DNA of 64,000 nt from Komarekiella atlantica HA4396-MV6 (GCA_019359395.1 JAHHHK010000007.1:62001-126000); one strand, 5' to 3'; positions 32,301 to 42,952 are shown, numbered from the stretch's first letter. The notes: generated from the sequence alone by a model not told the origin. A program made the numbers and translations.

Positions 32301-33977
32301 TTAAAAATCTGTAATTAATCTTGCTTTTCTGAGAATGAAGTGAAGTACTGTTTCCCGCCGGGAAATAATATCTGCTCTACCTTCCATCCCAGACTTGAGA
32401 TAGCAATGGCGATCGCTTCTACCCACATGTAGGGTTTGTGGTTCAATAGTTACCTCGTAGGTAGCAGCCTGCGGTATAGCTTGCTGCGTGCCTGGGGATG
32501 CACTATTTTTTGCACTTGAGAGGGCATCTGGTGCAATTGTTGTGACAGTTCCTTTAAGAGTGCCGTAGTCTGGATAAGGGCAAGCAGAAACCTGCATCTG
32601 GACTTTTTGACCTGCTTTTACTTTGTCAATATCTTGAGCCGGCACTTGAGCCTTGATCAGCACTGGAGCATTGAGAGGAGCAATCTGGGCAATAGCTTCA
32701 CTTGGTTGTACTACCTGTCCAGGGTTACGAAGATTTAGTTGCAACACAGTACCTTCAATTGGCGATCGAATCACACTCTGTTTTAGGTCAGTTTCTACCT
32801 GTTGCAGTTCTTTGCGATTAGTAACAAGTTGCTTTTGAAATTCTAGATTTTGCTGGAGTAGAGTCTCTCTTTCTTTTTTCAAAGCAGCTAAGGTAGCCTC
32901 ACCTTGTGCTTTTTCTTGCTTAATTTTTTCAGATGCTACGGTTACAGTAGCGTTACTAGGATTAATCGCAGTTTTAGCCTTTTCTAAATTTGTTTGCGCG
33001 ACTTGAACAGCTTGGTCTTTCTCTTCTAAAAGATTTTTAGCGTTTTCTTTAGCTTGTTCTAGCTTCGCCTCAGCAGATTTCACCGCTTGGGCTTTTTCTT
33101 CCAAAAGATTTTTAGCATTTGCTTTAGCTTGTTCTAACTTTGCCTCAGCAGATTTCACCTCTTGTTCTTTTTCCTCAAACAAAGTTCGAGAAATTGCTCC
33201 CGATGCTACTATTGGCTGCAATCGCTCTCGTTGCACCCTCGCTAACTTCAAGGCTGCTTCTGCTTCTTGCACAGTTGCCGTTAAGACTTTTTCCCGCTGC
33301 AATCTGTCTAGTTGCACCCTCGCTAACATCAAGGCTGTTTCTGCTTCTTGTATATTTGCTGTTAAGAGTTTTTCCCGCTGTAATCTGTCTCGTTGCACTC
33401 TCGCTAACGTCAAGGCTGCTTCTACTTGCGCCATATCAGCTGTAGCTTTAATTTGCTGATCTTCATAGTTGCGTTGAGTACCACCTAGCTCAGCTTGTGC
33501 AGCTATAATTGTGCGGTTAATTAAGTTTGTCTGCGCTGCAATCTGAGTATTAATTTCACCAAGCTGAGCATAAATTTGACTTAATTGTAATTGACTCTGC
33601 TGAATCGTGTTTTCTAATTGGCTCTTTTGATTTTGCAGCCGAGAATCATCAATGTAAGCAATAGCTTCCCCTTTAGTTACTACCTGATTGTCTTTAGCCT
33701 CAATCTTTTGAATGGTTCCAGTAATAGCAGACTGAACAACTCGCAGTTCTCCTACAGGTCGAATAGTTGCAGGAACTTTAACTGTAACGTTGTAATTTAG
33801 AACAGATGTAAGAGTAACTCCTGCTACAAAGATAGACAGCAGAACTCCCCCTCCGATGTTTGTCCACTTACTGATACGAGGGAGAAACTCGTTAGCTTCA
33901 ACTAAATGGAGTTGCTCTGGATTAGGTTCATCTAACCTATGCCAAACATCATTTCTTTCTTGGCGTAAGAAGCTCAC
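32301..33977 (-). CDS. HlyD-family periplasmic adaptor with duplicated coiled-coil blocks
   Basis: Single N-terminal TM, VKVPATIRPVGELRVVQSAITGTIQKIEAKDNQVVTKGEAIAYID lipoyl-like half, long coiled coil, IRSPIEGTVLQLNLRNPGQVVQPSEAIAQIAP. Confidence 0.92.
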   Translation of the reverse strand: MSFLRQERNDVWHRLDEPNPEQLHLVEANEFLPRISKWTNIGGGVLLSIFVAGVTLTSVLNYNVTVKVPATIRPVGELRVVQSAITGTIQKIEAKDNQVVTKGEAIAYIDDSRLQNQKSQLENTIQQSQLQLSQIYAQLGEINTQIAAQTNLINRTIIAAQAELGGTQRNYEDQQIKATADMAQVEAALTLARVQRDRLQREKLLTANIQEAETALMLARVQLDRLQREKVLTATVQEAEAALKLARVQRERLQPIVASGAISRTLFEEKEQEVKSAEAKLEQAKANAKNLLEEKAQAVKSAEAKLEQAKENAKNLLEEKDQAVQVAQTNLEKAKTAINPSNATVTVASEKIKQEKAQGEATLAALKKERETLLQQNLEFQKQLVTNRKELQQVETDLKQSVIRSPIEGTVLQLNLRNPGQVVQPSEAIAQIAPLNAPVLIKAQVPAQDIDKVKAGQKVQMQVSACPYPDYGTLKGTVTTIAPDALSSAKNSASPGTQQAIPQAATYEVTIEPQTLHVGRSDRHCYLKSGMEGRADIISRRETVLHFILRKARLITDF

Positions 33978-35782
33978 GGCATTGCACCTTTGTTTAGAGT
34001 GGATAAGTACGGTTATCTGATGTCATACCTGTTAATTTCCGAAGAACACTGCAATGCAGATTCTCAAAACAGGTAGATATATATAACTTGATTGCAAATC
34101 GTGCAAGGCGGAAAAATAACTATCTTTGGTAATAAGTCAGAGGGAATAGTCAAGTGAAGCATTAAACATTACAAAATATCCTGTAGATATAAGTCTTGAG
34201 TGTGTTAAATGGTGAAACGTTAACATCTGCTGCTAACAGTAGCAACAATCAAACTTTGCAATGTTATATAATTAGTAAAGGGGGCGAGAAGGGTATACGC
34301 AACATGCGAAAATTATCTTTCTCAAATCTCAAACGTGGGCAACGCGTTGAGTAAAGAAAACGGAGGAGAAAGCTCAAACTCCCTCAAAGTCCTCACTTAC
34401 GTTGAGCGAGTCATAAAAACCTCCTCCAACCCCCTTTTTTGTATACAACAAAAAAACTTCAGCAATTTATTGGCAGATTTAGTTTTGTCCGAAACATTTA
34501 GCTAGAGCGTTAGGTATACATAGAGGAAAATGGCACGAAACCTCAGAATTGCTCAGCGTCACAACCATTAAATTGTATATTTACAGTTGGGAAAGAAATC
34601 ATCAGCTTGATGTTCATGCAAAACCATATTTACTGTTGAATGATTGGCGACTCCTATTAAACTAATTTCTGCTTAAATGTGCAAAGTTTTATACTGTGAC
34701 AGAGAATTTTCTAGATTAGGTATGATGTCCAGTCAGGCTAAATAGTTTTAATTCAGAGTAAGAAGCAAGCCACGCGTAGTGTCTCCGAAAAGAGATTGAT
34801 CTACGAGATACTACCCTTTAGCAAGCAGTGTAGAGCGTGTCTATACTCCTATGCTCCACTAAGTTACGCTCAGCACGAAAGATATTTTTTGATAAGTGAT
34901 TAAACGAACTTGATACGACAATCGTTAAACAATAAGTGCAGAACCCAAGAAGCCCATAATATCTGTAGGAATGGTTGCAACCAAGCCTAATTAGTCTTGT
35001 GCTGCCATATTTATGGCTTTATTCTCAGCCAAGGAATTTACTAGTGCTGTCTTAGAACTTAGAAGTGGTTGTTCCCTGTAAAGCCGCTAGTTCTTAGAGT
35101 AATATTGCTGTTAATCCGATTAAAATCGGTACAGCCAGTCAGAATCTCCTATTGCTGATTCAGATAACGCGACAAACAACTCGATATGCAGTTATTTGAT
35201 GTAACATGATTATTAACCTCACATATGCCATTCGGTGGTTTCCCCACTTAAGTAACCAACTATAAGGACTGTTTGTCAGGAATTCATAAATCTAGAGGTA
35301 GAAATCAGACTTAAATAATTATTCCCCAAAGTAGATATACAATCTTTCATTTTTTTGAGATAAACTAATACCCTTAGAGTGGGAATGGTCGATATTCAAT
35401 GTTTTTGAAGCGATCTAATGTATTTGAAGAGATATTAACAAATTTTGGATAGTTAAAACTATAACTTTTACGTATAGTTAGTAAACACGTAGTTTCTACC
35501 TACCAAATCCAGATTCAAGATTTATCAATGATAAACTAAATCGATACTTTATACTTCGATTTTCAGATTTTTAGGCGATTTCACTGGAATTTAGCTAACA
35601 GTAATAAGCAGAAAACCATCCAAAAGTTTGCGGTGATAAACTGCTAAGCGCTGATATCAGGTAATACCGATTCAATTAATGATTGCAACAAATCCTTTGG
35701 TAGAAACGTTACATTGCAACATCTCTACATGGTCTATCTGTCACATTTTTTTAAATTGGTATAAGTTTGAAATGCAGTATCC

Positions 35783-36484
35783 TTAAAGTACCAGTTGTTG
35801 AATTAACACAAAAGCCAGTGCAGCACTACCTAAAGGAACTGTTAAATTATCAACGCCTAAAAACGAAAAAGCTTCTAAACCAGTAGCGGTAATTGCTACC
35901 ACAAGTGATATCATCCAAGTTTGCCAGTTGTTTCCTTGTGTACAAATTAAAATTAAACTACTAACAACGAAGCTAACTAGCGTCATAGTCAAAGAGCCTT
36001 CCCAACTTTTTTCTCTGCCAAAAACTTTATACTTATGTGTACCAAAGCGTTGCCCAATCAAAGCCGCTAGTCCATCTCCCCAAGACATCACCAAAATTCC
36101 TAGTGCTGCGTACTGGGGTTGTTGCAAGTGCCAAAACCAAGCAACTAAAATACCAAAACTGACAGAATAAAAAAATGTTCCAAAACTTTGGCGTCCGACG
36201 CTGTTAATACCAGGAAGAATAGGAAATCGATAGGACAATAAGGTAATGACACTCGCTAAAATTGAAGCCGTAATCCCGACAATTGCAGGAATATCTAGCC
36301 ACCAGGCGAGTAAAATTACATTGCCAGTGCCAATATGAACTATCTTCCGTACAATTTCTGGATCGCGATTAGCAAAACGATTTACCCACCATGCAATTAG
36401 GAGGATGAATAACACCCAAACTGCAACGATCGCAATTTGCAGCCATAAAAGCGGAATTGAAGTCAAATCAGGAAATGTAATCAA
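35783..36484 (-). CDS. Phytol/polyprenol kinase family membrane protein
   Basis: EIVRKIVHIGTGNVILLAWWLDIP; SWGDGLAALIGQRFGTHKYKVFGREKSWEGSLTM. Confidence 0.82.
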   Translation of the reverse strand: MITFPDLTSIPLLWLQIAIVAVWVLFILLIAWWVNRFANRDPEIVRKIVHIGTGNVILLAWWLDIPAIVGITASILASVITLLSYRFPILPGINSVGRQSFGTFFYSVSFGILVAWFWHLQQPQYAALGILVMSWGDGLAALIGQRFGTHKYKVFGREKSWEGSLTMTLVSFVVSSLILICTQGNNWQTWMISLVVAITATGLEAFSFLGVDNLTVPLGSAALAFVLIQQLVL

Positions 36485-36547
36485 CAGAGATGCAACAAAA
36501 TAGAAATTATTACCATTGTTACTAATTTATAAGATTTGGGTGACGCA

Positions 36548-36871
36548 ATGAAAATATTATTAATTTGGCTGATTCGCGGCTACCGAATGTTTATTTCGCC
36601 GCTGTATCTCCCGACTTGTCGCTTTCAACCTACTTGTTCAATGTATGCAATCCAAGCAATTGAACGATTTGGCGTATTACGTGGCGGGTGGATGGCAATT
36701 TGGCGTATTTTGCGCTGTCATCCCTTTCATCCAGGTGGTTACGACCCAGTTCCAGAGGCGGCTGGGGGAGTAGGGGAGCAGGGGAGCAGTGCTTCTCTAC
36801 GAGAAGCTACGCCAACGACTTTGCTCAGTAACCGGGGCAGGGGAGCAGGAGAGCAGGCAAATAACAAATGA
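36548..36871 (+). CDS. yidD: Membrane protein insertion efficiency factor
   Basis: [60 protein letters not shown]. Confidence 0.95.
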   Translation: MKILLIWLIRGYRMFISPLYLPTCRFQPTCSMYAIQAIERFGVLRGGWMAIWRILRCHPFHPGGYDPVPEAAGGVGEQGSSASLREATPTTLLSNRGRGAGEQANNK

Positions 36872-37116
36872 CAAATGACTGATAATCATATTTCAGTCAA
36901 TTAAAGTTTTACAAAAGACATCTCTCGGCGTCATCTGGAATGGTGTAATTTCACTTTGTAGTTCCTCATATCTTAATCAAAAATTGGTATCAAGATAGAC
37001 AATTATATAGTGGTTCTCAACGCATTAAATAAATTCATCGAACCTGTTGCATCACGATACCTAGAACCTGTTACGATTCGATTTTTAGATGCATTGGATA
37101 AACGGCAGCAAAGTAA

Positions 37117-37815
37117 ATGAGACCTTATCACCAAATCCCTATTTATGAATGTGGTGAACCTTTAGTAGAGATTCCTTTAGAATTGTTTGCAGTGGAATCG
37201 CCTCACCCTTATGAAAAACTAGGTGCGCCTTATGGGAAAAATTCCCCTTACTATCTCCGTCAAAGTGTTGTTGACAATTTGAGCCAAGCCCAAAATTATC
37301 TTCATTGCTTGCATCCTAACTGGCGCATCCAAATCTTTGATGCCTATCGCCCGATCGCTGTACAACAGTTTATGGTAGATTACAGCTTCACGGTAGCGTT
37401 GCAACAAAGAGGACTAACTGAGGCTGAGTTATCACCACACCAACGCCAAGAGATTTGGAAAGCAGTTTATGAAATCTGGGCTGTACCAAGTTTGGATGAA
37501 AAAACTCCTCCCCCCCATAGTACAGGTGCAGCTGTAGATGTGACGTTAGTAGATGATGCAGGGCAAATAGTAAATATGGGTTCGCCAATTGATGAAATGT
37601 CAGAGCGATCGCATCCTAATTACTATGCTAATAATCACCATCCAGAAGCACAACAATATCATGCTTACCGTGAGTTATTGCGGGATGTGATGTTAAAGGC
37701 GCAATTTCAACGCAATCCCAGAGAGTGGTGGCATTTTTCTTTTGGTGATCAAATGTGGGCTTGGCTAAATAATCAATCTAATCCAGCTAATCCAGTGACA
37801 GCACGTTATGGGTAG
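37117..37815 (+). CDS. D-Ala-D-Ala dipeptidase (VanX/DdpX-type M15 peptidase)
   Basis: HSTGAAVDVTLVD, PREWWHFSFGDQMWAW. Confidence 0.9.
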   Translation: MRPYHQIPIYECGEPLVEIPLELFAVESPHPYEKLGAPYGKNSPYYLRQSVVDNLSQAQNYLHCLHPNWRIQIFDAYRPIAVQQFMVDYSFTVALQQRGLTEAELSPHQRQEIWKAVYEIWAVPSLDEKTPPPHSTGAAVDVTLVDDAGQIVNMGSPIDEMSERSHPNYYANNHHPEAQQYHAYRELLRDVMLKAQFQRNPREWWHFSFGDQMWAWLNNQSNPANPVTARYG

Positions 37816-38043
37816 GGTGTTAACTTTGTACCATTTTAGGTGTTCAAAATTCATGCAAAATATATGCCAGTAGTTCTAATTAAGCGGACTACGAACAGCC
37901 TTACCACCCCGGTTAAAAACATGGGTATAAATCATCGTCGTTTTTACATCCTTGTGTCCCAATAATTCCTGTACCGTGCGGATGCCAAATTAATTGCTTT
38001 TCTACCTACAATGTAGTACTTTGTATTATCAAAAACTCTAGGG

Positions 38044-38736
38044 ATGAAAGTTGGCAATATGATCATTCGACATGACGTTCCAGATCAAAGCGCTCTTGTT
38101 AATGAAGGCGATTATCCAGGCATTATTACCTTCTTTAATGGCGATGGTGCAGGAACGCTGATTTCCCCAGTCTGGATTCTTACTGCTGCACATACAGCCA
38201 GAAACATCCCAGACCATCACACTATCTCGATCGCCAATGGTAACTACACGATTGAGCAAGTTGTTCCACACCCAAATTTTGTCGGAGAAGAACCCGGAGA
38301 TGTAAACGATATTGCGCTGGTTAAACTGAATTCACCTGTCAATTATGTTGCAACCTTTGACCTATACGAAGGCGAAGGCGAACTAGGTCAGGAGATATTA
38401 TTGCTCGGTCGAGGAGATTACGGAAACGGGCAAATCGGCACAATTGGCACAGACAAGAAACTCCGCAAAGCGACGAATTTGATTGATGAAGTGAATGAGC
38501 ATTGGATCAAATTTCGCTTTGATGCCCCACCTAATTGCACCTCGTTAGAGGGAGTATCTGGGATTGGGGATAGTGGTAGTCCGGCACTCATTGATGAGCA
38601 AGGCAAACTTGTAATTGCGGGTGTGAGTTCTTGGCAAGACCACGAAGACGAAGCGTATGGGCTTTACGAAGCAGTTGAATATTACACAAGAGTTTCACAG
38701 TATGTTGCATGGATTCGCTCGGTGTGTGAGAAATAG
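38044..38736 (+). CDS. Trypsin-like (S1) serine protease
   Basis: WILTAAHTARN, NDIALVKL, GIGDSGSPALID. Confidence 0.85.
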   Translation: MKVGNMIIRHDVPDQSALVNEGDYPGIITFFNGDGAGTLISPVWILTAAHTARNIPDHHTISIANGNYTIEQVVPHPNFVGEEPGDVNDIALVKLNSPVNYVATFDLYEGEGELGQEILLLGRGDYGNGQIGTIGTDKKLRKATNLIDEVNEHWIKFRFDAPPNCTSLEGVSGIGDSGSPALIDEQGKLVIAGVSSWQDHEDEAYGLYEAVEYYTRVSQYVAWIRSVCEK

Positions 38737-38919
38737 CTGAATTTGCATGAACTTTTTTGAGGGATTTTCCCACAAAGTCAACACCCTACGTTATGGGCGT
38801 CTTGTATAGAGGAGGGAGTGGGGGAGTGGGGGAGAAGTTGCAGTAAGTCTTTCTCCTCTGCCCCTCTGCCTTCTAACTCTTGACCCTTGACCAAATAATT
38901 ATGAATTAGGTTGACTCCT

Positions 38920-39393
38920 CTACGCATCTTGAGGATTTAACTCTTTCAATTCGTCGGTGGTATAAGTTCCAATTGGACTCCAAATTAGATAAGGAGCGAG
39001 TAACAGCGCCGCTAGTCCAGAAATCGGCAGAACGCAGATTGCTAGGACAACGCCTAAAATTAAACCGGTGAACCCAATAATTTCCCCAGCTTTTAGACTG
39101 CGAAATCTCAGCATTAGAGGTATATAGGCGACGGTGATAATTTCCAGTAGGAGGTAGAAACCCATTAGCAGCCAGGTGATGAGGCTTCCGGGATTTTTTT
39201 GCCAGACGATATTAGCTGAAATTGCACCGCAAATAAAAATTACAGTCCAAATAATCGGGATAAGCGGCTCAAAAACTAGCCATTTAGGGCGTCTCAACTG
39301 TGCAAACCATTTGACATCGCGCGGCGTAATCAAGAAACTACCAAATTCGATTAATAAAGTTATAGCCGCAATCACCATCCAAGATTTAATCAT
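38920..39393 (-). CDS. tspO: TspO/MBR-family protein, copy 1
   Basis: 157 aa, 5 TM; FAQLRRPKW...PIIWTVIFICGA. Confidence 0.82.
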   Translation of the reverse strand: MIKSWMVIAAITLLIEFGSFLITPRDVKWFAQLRRPKWLVFEPLIPIIWTVIFICGAISANIVWQKNPGSLITWLLMGFYLLLEIITVAYIPLMLRFRSLKAGEIIGFTGLILGVVLAICVLPISGLAALLLAPYLIWSPIGTYTTDELKELNPQDA

Positions 39394-39482
39394 GCTGAAT
39401 TCTTGCTTGTGTATTTTGTCAAGTTATACACTGCAAGTTTGACAATTTAGGGCATAAGTTGAATCATTCGCTAGTTGGAATA

Positions 39483-39956
39483 TCAGGTATCTTGAGGATT
39501 GAGACTAGCCATCTGCCAAGTGGTATAAGTGCCAATAGGACTCCACAGCAAATAAGGAACTAGTAATAATGCCGCCCAACCAGAAATAGTTAATACTGCA
39601 AGTATCAACAAAATACTGATAATAAAACCTGTACCACCGAGAATTGTTCCTACTTTAAGACTGCGAAGCCTGAACATTACAGGCGTATAGGCAATGGTAA
39701 CAATTTCTAGAAGCAGGTATAAACCCATCATTAACCAAGTTGTGGTGCTTCCTGGGTCATTTTCCCAGACAATATAAGCTGACCAAGCACCACAAATAAA
39801 GATTACAGTCCAAATAATTGGAATTGCTGCCTCAAAAGTTAGCCATCTAGGTCGTTGTAGGCGCTTGAACCATTGGCGATCGCTTGGTGTAATCAAGTTA
39901 GCCGCTAGAGCAACTAAGAAAGCCACACCCCCAATCACCATCCAAGATTTAATCAT
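39483..39956 (-). CDS. tspO: TspO/MBR-family protein, copy 2
   Basis: 157 aa, same length and clearly homologous to the 38920-39393 protein. Confidence 0.82.
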   Translation of the reverse strand: MIKSWMVIGGVAFLVALAANLITPSDRQWFKRLQRPRWLTFEAAIPIIWTVIFICGAWSAYIVWENDPGSTTTWLMMGLYLLLEIVTIAYTPVMFRLRSLKVGTILGGTGFIISILLILAVLTISGWAALLLVPYLLWSPIGTYTTWQMASLNPQDT

Positions 39957-40238
39957 ACCCCTTATCCTTTGCTATCGCTGCCTATCGCTTAAATATCACG
40001 CTTTATGGTGCAATTTTGTCAATTTAATTGCTGATTGCTGATCATCCCTAAGTTTGATAAGTTTCTATTATTTAGAAGTATTTCAGAAGTCAGTCGCTAC
40101 GCTCCTATTCCAAATTAAAAATTAAAAATGTTGAGATTTTATTCCCCAAGATTTTGAGGTAATTATGTCTGGGGATGGGGGTATACAACGAGCCATGAAA
40201 ATATTGTTAGAGATTGGGAGATAGGCCAATTAGACTTA

Positions 40239-40820
40239 ATGGAATTTAATATGCAAACAGAATCAGAAGCGCGATCGCTAGCACCAGAAACTCGCTCAAT
40301 TGGGAATACTATACGTCTTACAGGCTGGATTACTTTTTGGGTACAATTGGGACTTGCAGTAGTTTCTGGCTTAGTATTGTTATTTGCCTATACTGGTCGT
40401 GGTTTGACTGAGCAACCAAATGCCGGACTTGGGGTTGGCATATTTTGGGCTGTATGCGGTGTCGTAGTATTGTTATTCAGTGTGTATTGGGATTTTCGTT
40501 ACACCCGTATAGGTAAAAGTCTAGAAAATCCTAATCCGGCTCTGCATTCTAGTAAGGCGGATACTACTAAAATCATTCGACTAGGGGTATTTTTAAGTTT
40601 AGTGGGGGTATTATTAACCCTTTTGGGTGCTGGAGCAACTGTAGCGGTGCTAGTAGCAAAATCTATATCCCAACCTCCAGGAGTCGCAATCACCGATCCC
40701 TACAAGATTATTCGAGCACTCGATGTTTTTGTGGTACTAGCAAACATCAATGGGATTGCTGCTCACTTTATTGGTACTGTTACTTCGCTGTGGTTGCTGG
40801 AGCGAGTACATCAACACTAA
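40239..40820 (+). CDS. DUF3611-like membrane protein
   Basis: IRLTGWITFWVQLGLAVVSGLVLLFAYTGRGL; 4 TM; cyanobacterial/plastid-type family from memory. Confidence 0.65.
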   Translation: MEFNMQTESEARSLAPETRSIGNTIRLTGWITFWVQLGLAVVSGLVLLFAYTGRGLTEQPNAGLGVGIFWAVCGVVVLLFSVYWDFRYTRIGKSLENPNPALHSSKADTTKIIRLGVFLSLVGVLLTLLGAGATVAVLVAKSISQPPGVAITDPYKIIRALDVFVVLANINGIAAHFIGTVTSLWLLERVHQH

Positions 40821-40891
40821 CTAGATGAGTGCTGTATCACCTTTTTAAGGCAGGTCTATTGTAGCCACTCGCTACCTGCGGGAATGCTATT

Positions 40892-42187
40892 TTAAGGTTG
40901 CCGCGCTACTAGGATTCGTACATCAGGGTCGGGTAGCCCAATACCAGCTGCTTTCAAAGTAGACACAACTTCTTGTCGCACAGCTGAAGTAGTTGCAACA
41001 AAGTCAGAACGACGAGAGTCAGTCCAGAAATGTACTTCGATTACAATGTCGTCCTGTCCTAGTTCCCGTATCCGCACAGAAGCAGCAGGTTTATCCAGTA
41101 CTCCAACAGTAGCTTGGGTGGCATTTTGGAGTACAGTTACGGCCTTTTGTAAGTCGCTATCGTAGCCAATAAACAGTTCTACACTGCCGCGCCTAATGGG
41201 AGCTGCGGTGTTGTTAACAATTCGTGAAGTGAATAATTCAGCATTGGGGACGAGTACTACCCGTCCGTCATATGTGCGGAGTTGGGTCGCTCGTAACTCA
41301 ATGCGCTCAACGTTTCCTTCGGTTTCACCTACAATAATCTGATCACCTAGCTCAAAAGGACGCAGGACGAGAATTAAGATGCCACTAACGAAGTTTGAGA
41401 GAATGTCTTTGAGTGCGAAACCAAGAGCGAGACTAGTTAAGCCAAGACCTGTAGCAACGGTCTGTGGATCAAAGCCAAACGCGTCGAGTGCAACAATAAT
41501 TCCTAGCATCCAAACAGCGTAGTAAGCAACCTGTTTAACCAGGTTCTCAACAGTTAAATCTTCAACAATATGGCGAAAGATAATCCGCATCACCCAGCGT
41601 ACTGCAACAGCGATCGCCCAAAATAACCCCATCACTAAGAGGGCTGCAAGGGCGCGGGGGATAATTGTGATGGCTGATTCTATCAGTCGTCCAAACGCGG
41701 TTTCAACTGATGCTTGAACTTCAGCTGCAAATCGTCCCCAAGTTGATAGTCTACGTTGACTCGCCCGCTTCAGAGCCGCATCAATCGCCTGTGACCATTG
41801 AGCAGCCAGCGCATTAACCGTTGTTAAATTATCTTGGGCATCTGCCTTTGTCACCGTAACTACAGGTACTCCTGCAATCGTGATTACACGTTCAGTATCG
41901 TCTGCTTCAGTGAGTTCAACACGGGGGGGTGCGATCGCTTCTGGATTTTCTAATAGCCGATTCATGCGTCGTTCAATCTGACGAGCGCGAGTACTTGCAT
42001 CTGTATTACCCACAGCACTAACACGCAAAACAGATCGTCCATCCAAGCGTACGGTCACTCGTTCATCTTGTGCGCTCACTGAGCCTGGAATAATGATTGT
42101 GACTATGGCTGTGAGTAGCATAATCAGCACCAAAATCCAGTTGATTACTTTTGGTGCTAGTCTTGTAGTTACTTTTCTGTTGATCAT
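40892..42187 (-). CDS. MscS-family mechanosensitive ion channel
   Basis: GLTSLALGFALKDILSNFVSGILILVLRPFELGDQIIVGETEGNVERIELRATQLRTYDGRVVLVPN. Confidence 0.92.
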   Translation of the reverse strand: MINRKVTTRLAPKVINWILVLIMLLTAIVTIIIPGSVSAQDERVTVRLDGRSVLRVSAVGNTDASTRARQIERRMNRLLENPEAIAPPRVELTEADDTERVITIAGVPVVTVTKADAQDNLTTVNALAAQWSQAIDAALKRASQRRLSTWGRFAAEVQASVETAFGRLIESAITIIPRALAALLVMGLFWAIAVAVRWVMRIIFRHIVEDLTVENLVKQVAYYAVWMLGIIVALDAFGFDPQTVATGLGLTSLALGFALKDILSNFVSGILILVLRPFELGDQIIVGETEGNVERIELRATQLRTYDGRVVLVPNAELFTSRIVNNTAAPIRRGSVELFIGYDSDLQKAVTVLQNATQATVGVLDKPAASVRIRELGQDDIVIEVHFWTDSRRSDFVATTSAVRQEVVSTLKAAGIGLPDPDVRILVARQP

Positions 42188-42360
42188 TACTGTCAGGTAT
42201 TATACCAATTCATAATTAAAAAATTTAGATTTAATCTGGGTTTCCAGGCTTGCATCTTTAGTCTAATTTTGGAAAATTGGTATTACCTCTTAATACTAAT
42301 TGATAACTTTTAGTGAAAGCTATCAATTAGTGATTGCATTTTTCAAAACTCCGTAAATAA

Positions 42361-42717
42361 TTAACTACAATCTCCTCCTTGCTGAGAAAGAGTGAGCAAA
42401 AATGACAAATTTTCTTCAGCCTTTAAGGCATGGGGAGCATTAGCAGGCATAAAGACAAAAACACCAGTTTCAAGTACAATATCTTTTCCTGATAAAGTAA
42501 GTAAACCTCTACCTTCTAAAACATTGATAGTAGCGTTACGATTAGAGCTATGCTCGGAGATTTCAGTGTTAGCTGCTAGACAAACTAGAGAAAAGAGAGT
42601 GGATTGACAAGTCTTATCTTTTAGCAGTAACTTGCTGATAACTCCGGTACAGGGATATTCAATTTGTTCTCGCAACTGAGCAACAAAAGATGAGCTATTT
42701 TTGATTGGAAAGGTCAT
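42361..42717 (-). CDS. Small cupin-domain protein
   Basis: NVLEGRGLLTLSGKDIVLETGVFVFMPANAPHALKAEENLSFLLTL. Confidence 0.75.
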   Translation of the reverse strand: MTFPIKNSSSFVAQLREQIEYPCTGVISKLLLKDKTCQSTLFSLVCLAANTEISEHSSNRNATINVLEGRGLLTLSGKDIVLETGVFVFMPANAPHALKAEENLSFLLTLSQQGGDCS

Positions 42718-42952
42718 AGCTTTTGAGGATTATTAAACACACATAAACGAAATTGGCGCATCCTGCGGGATTTTGTTACATACTTTTCGCAGTACTTTGG
42801 TGGTTTAAAAGTAAGTTTTTTAATCACTAAGACACCAAGAAAAATATATTACATCTGGAAAGAGTTAGTAATTTTTTGAACCTCTGAACTTGTCTTATCC
42901 CTAATTTGCCAGAAATTTATCATGCTGTCTTTGAGATAGCTCAAAGAAGGAA

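Noticed and set aside
34332-34502. Possible 55-aa plus-strand small ORF starting GTG at 34332
   Set aside because: No leader motif, weak start, and it overlaps the degenerate regulatory element; unsupported without conservation.
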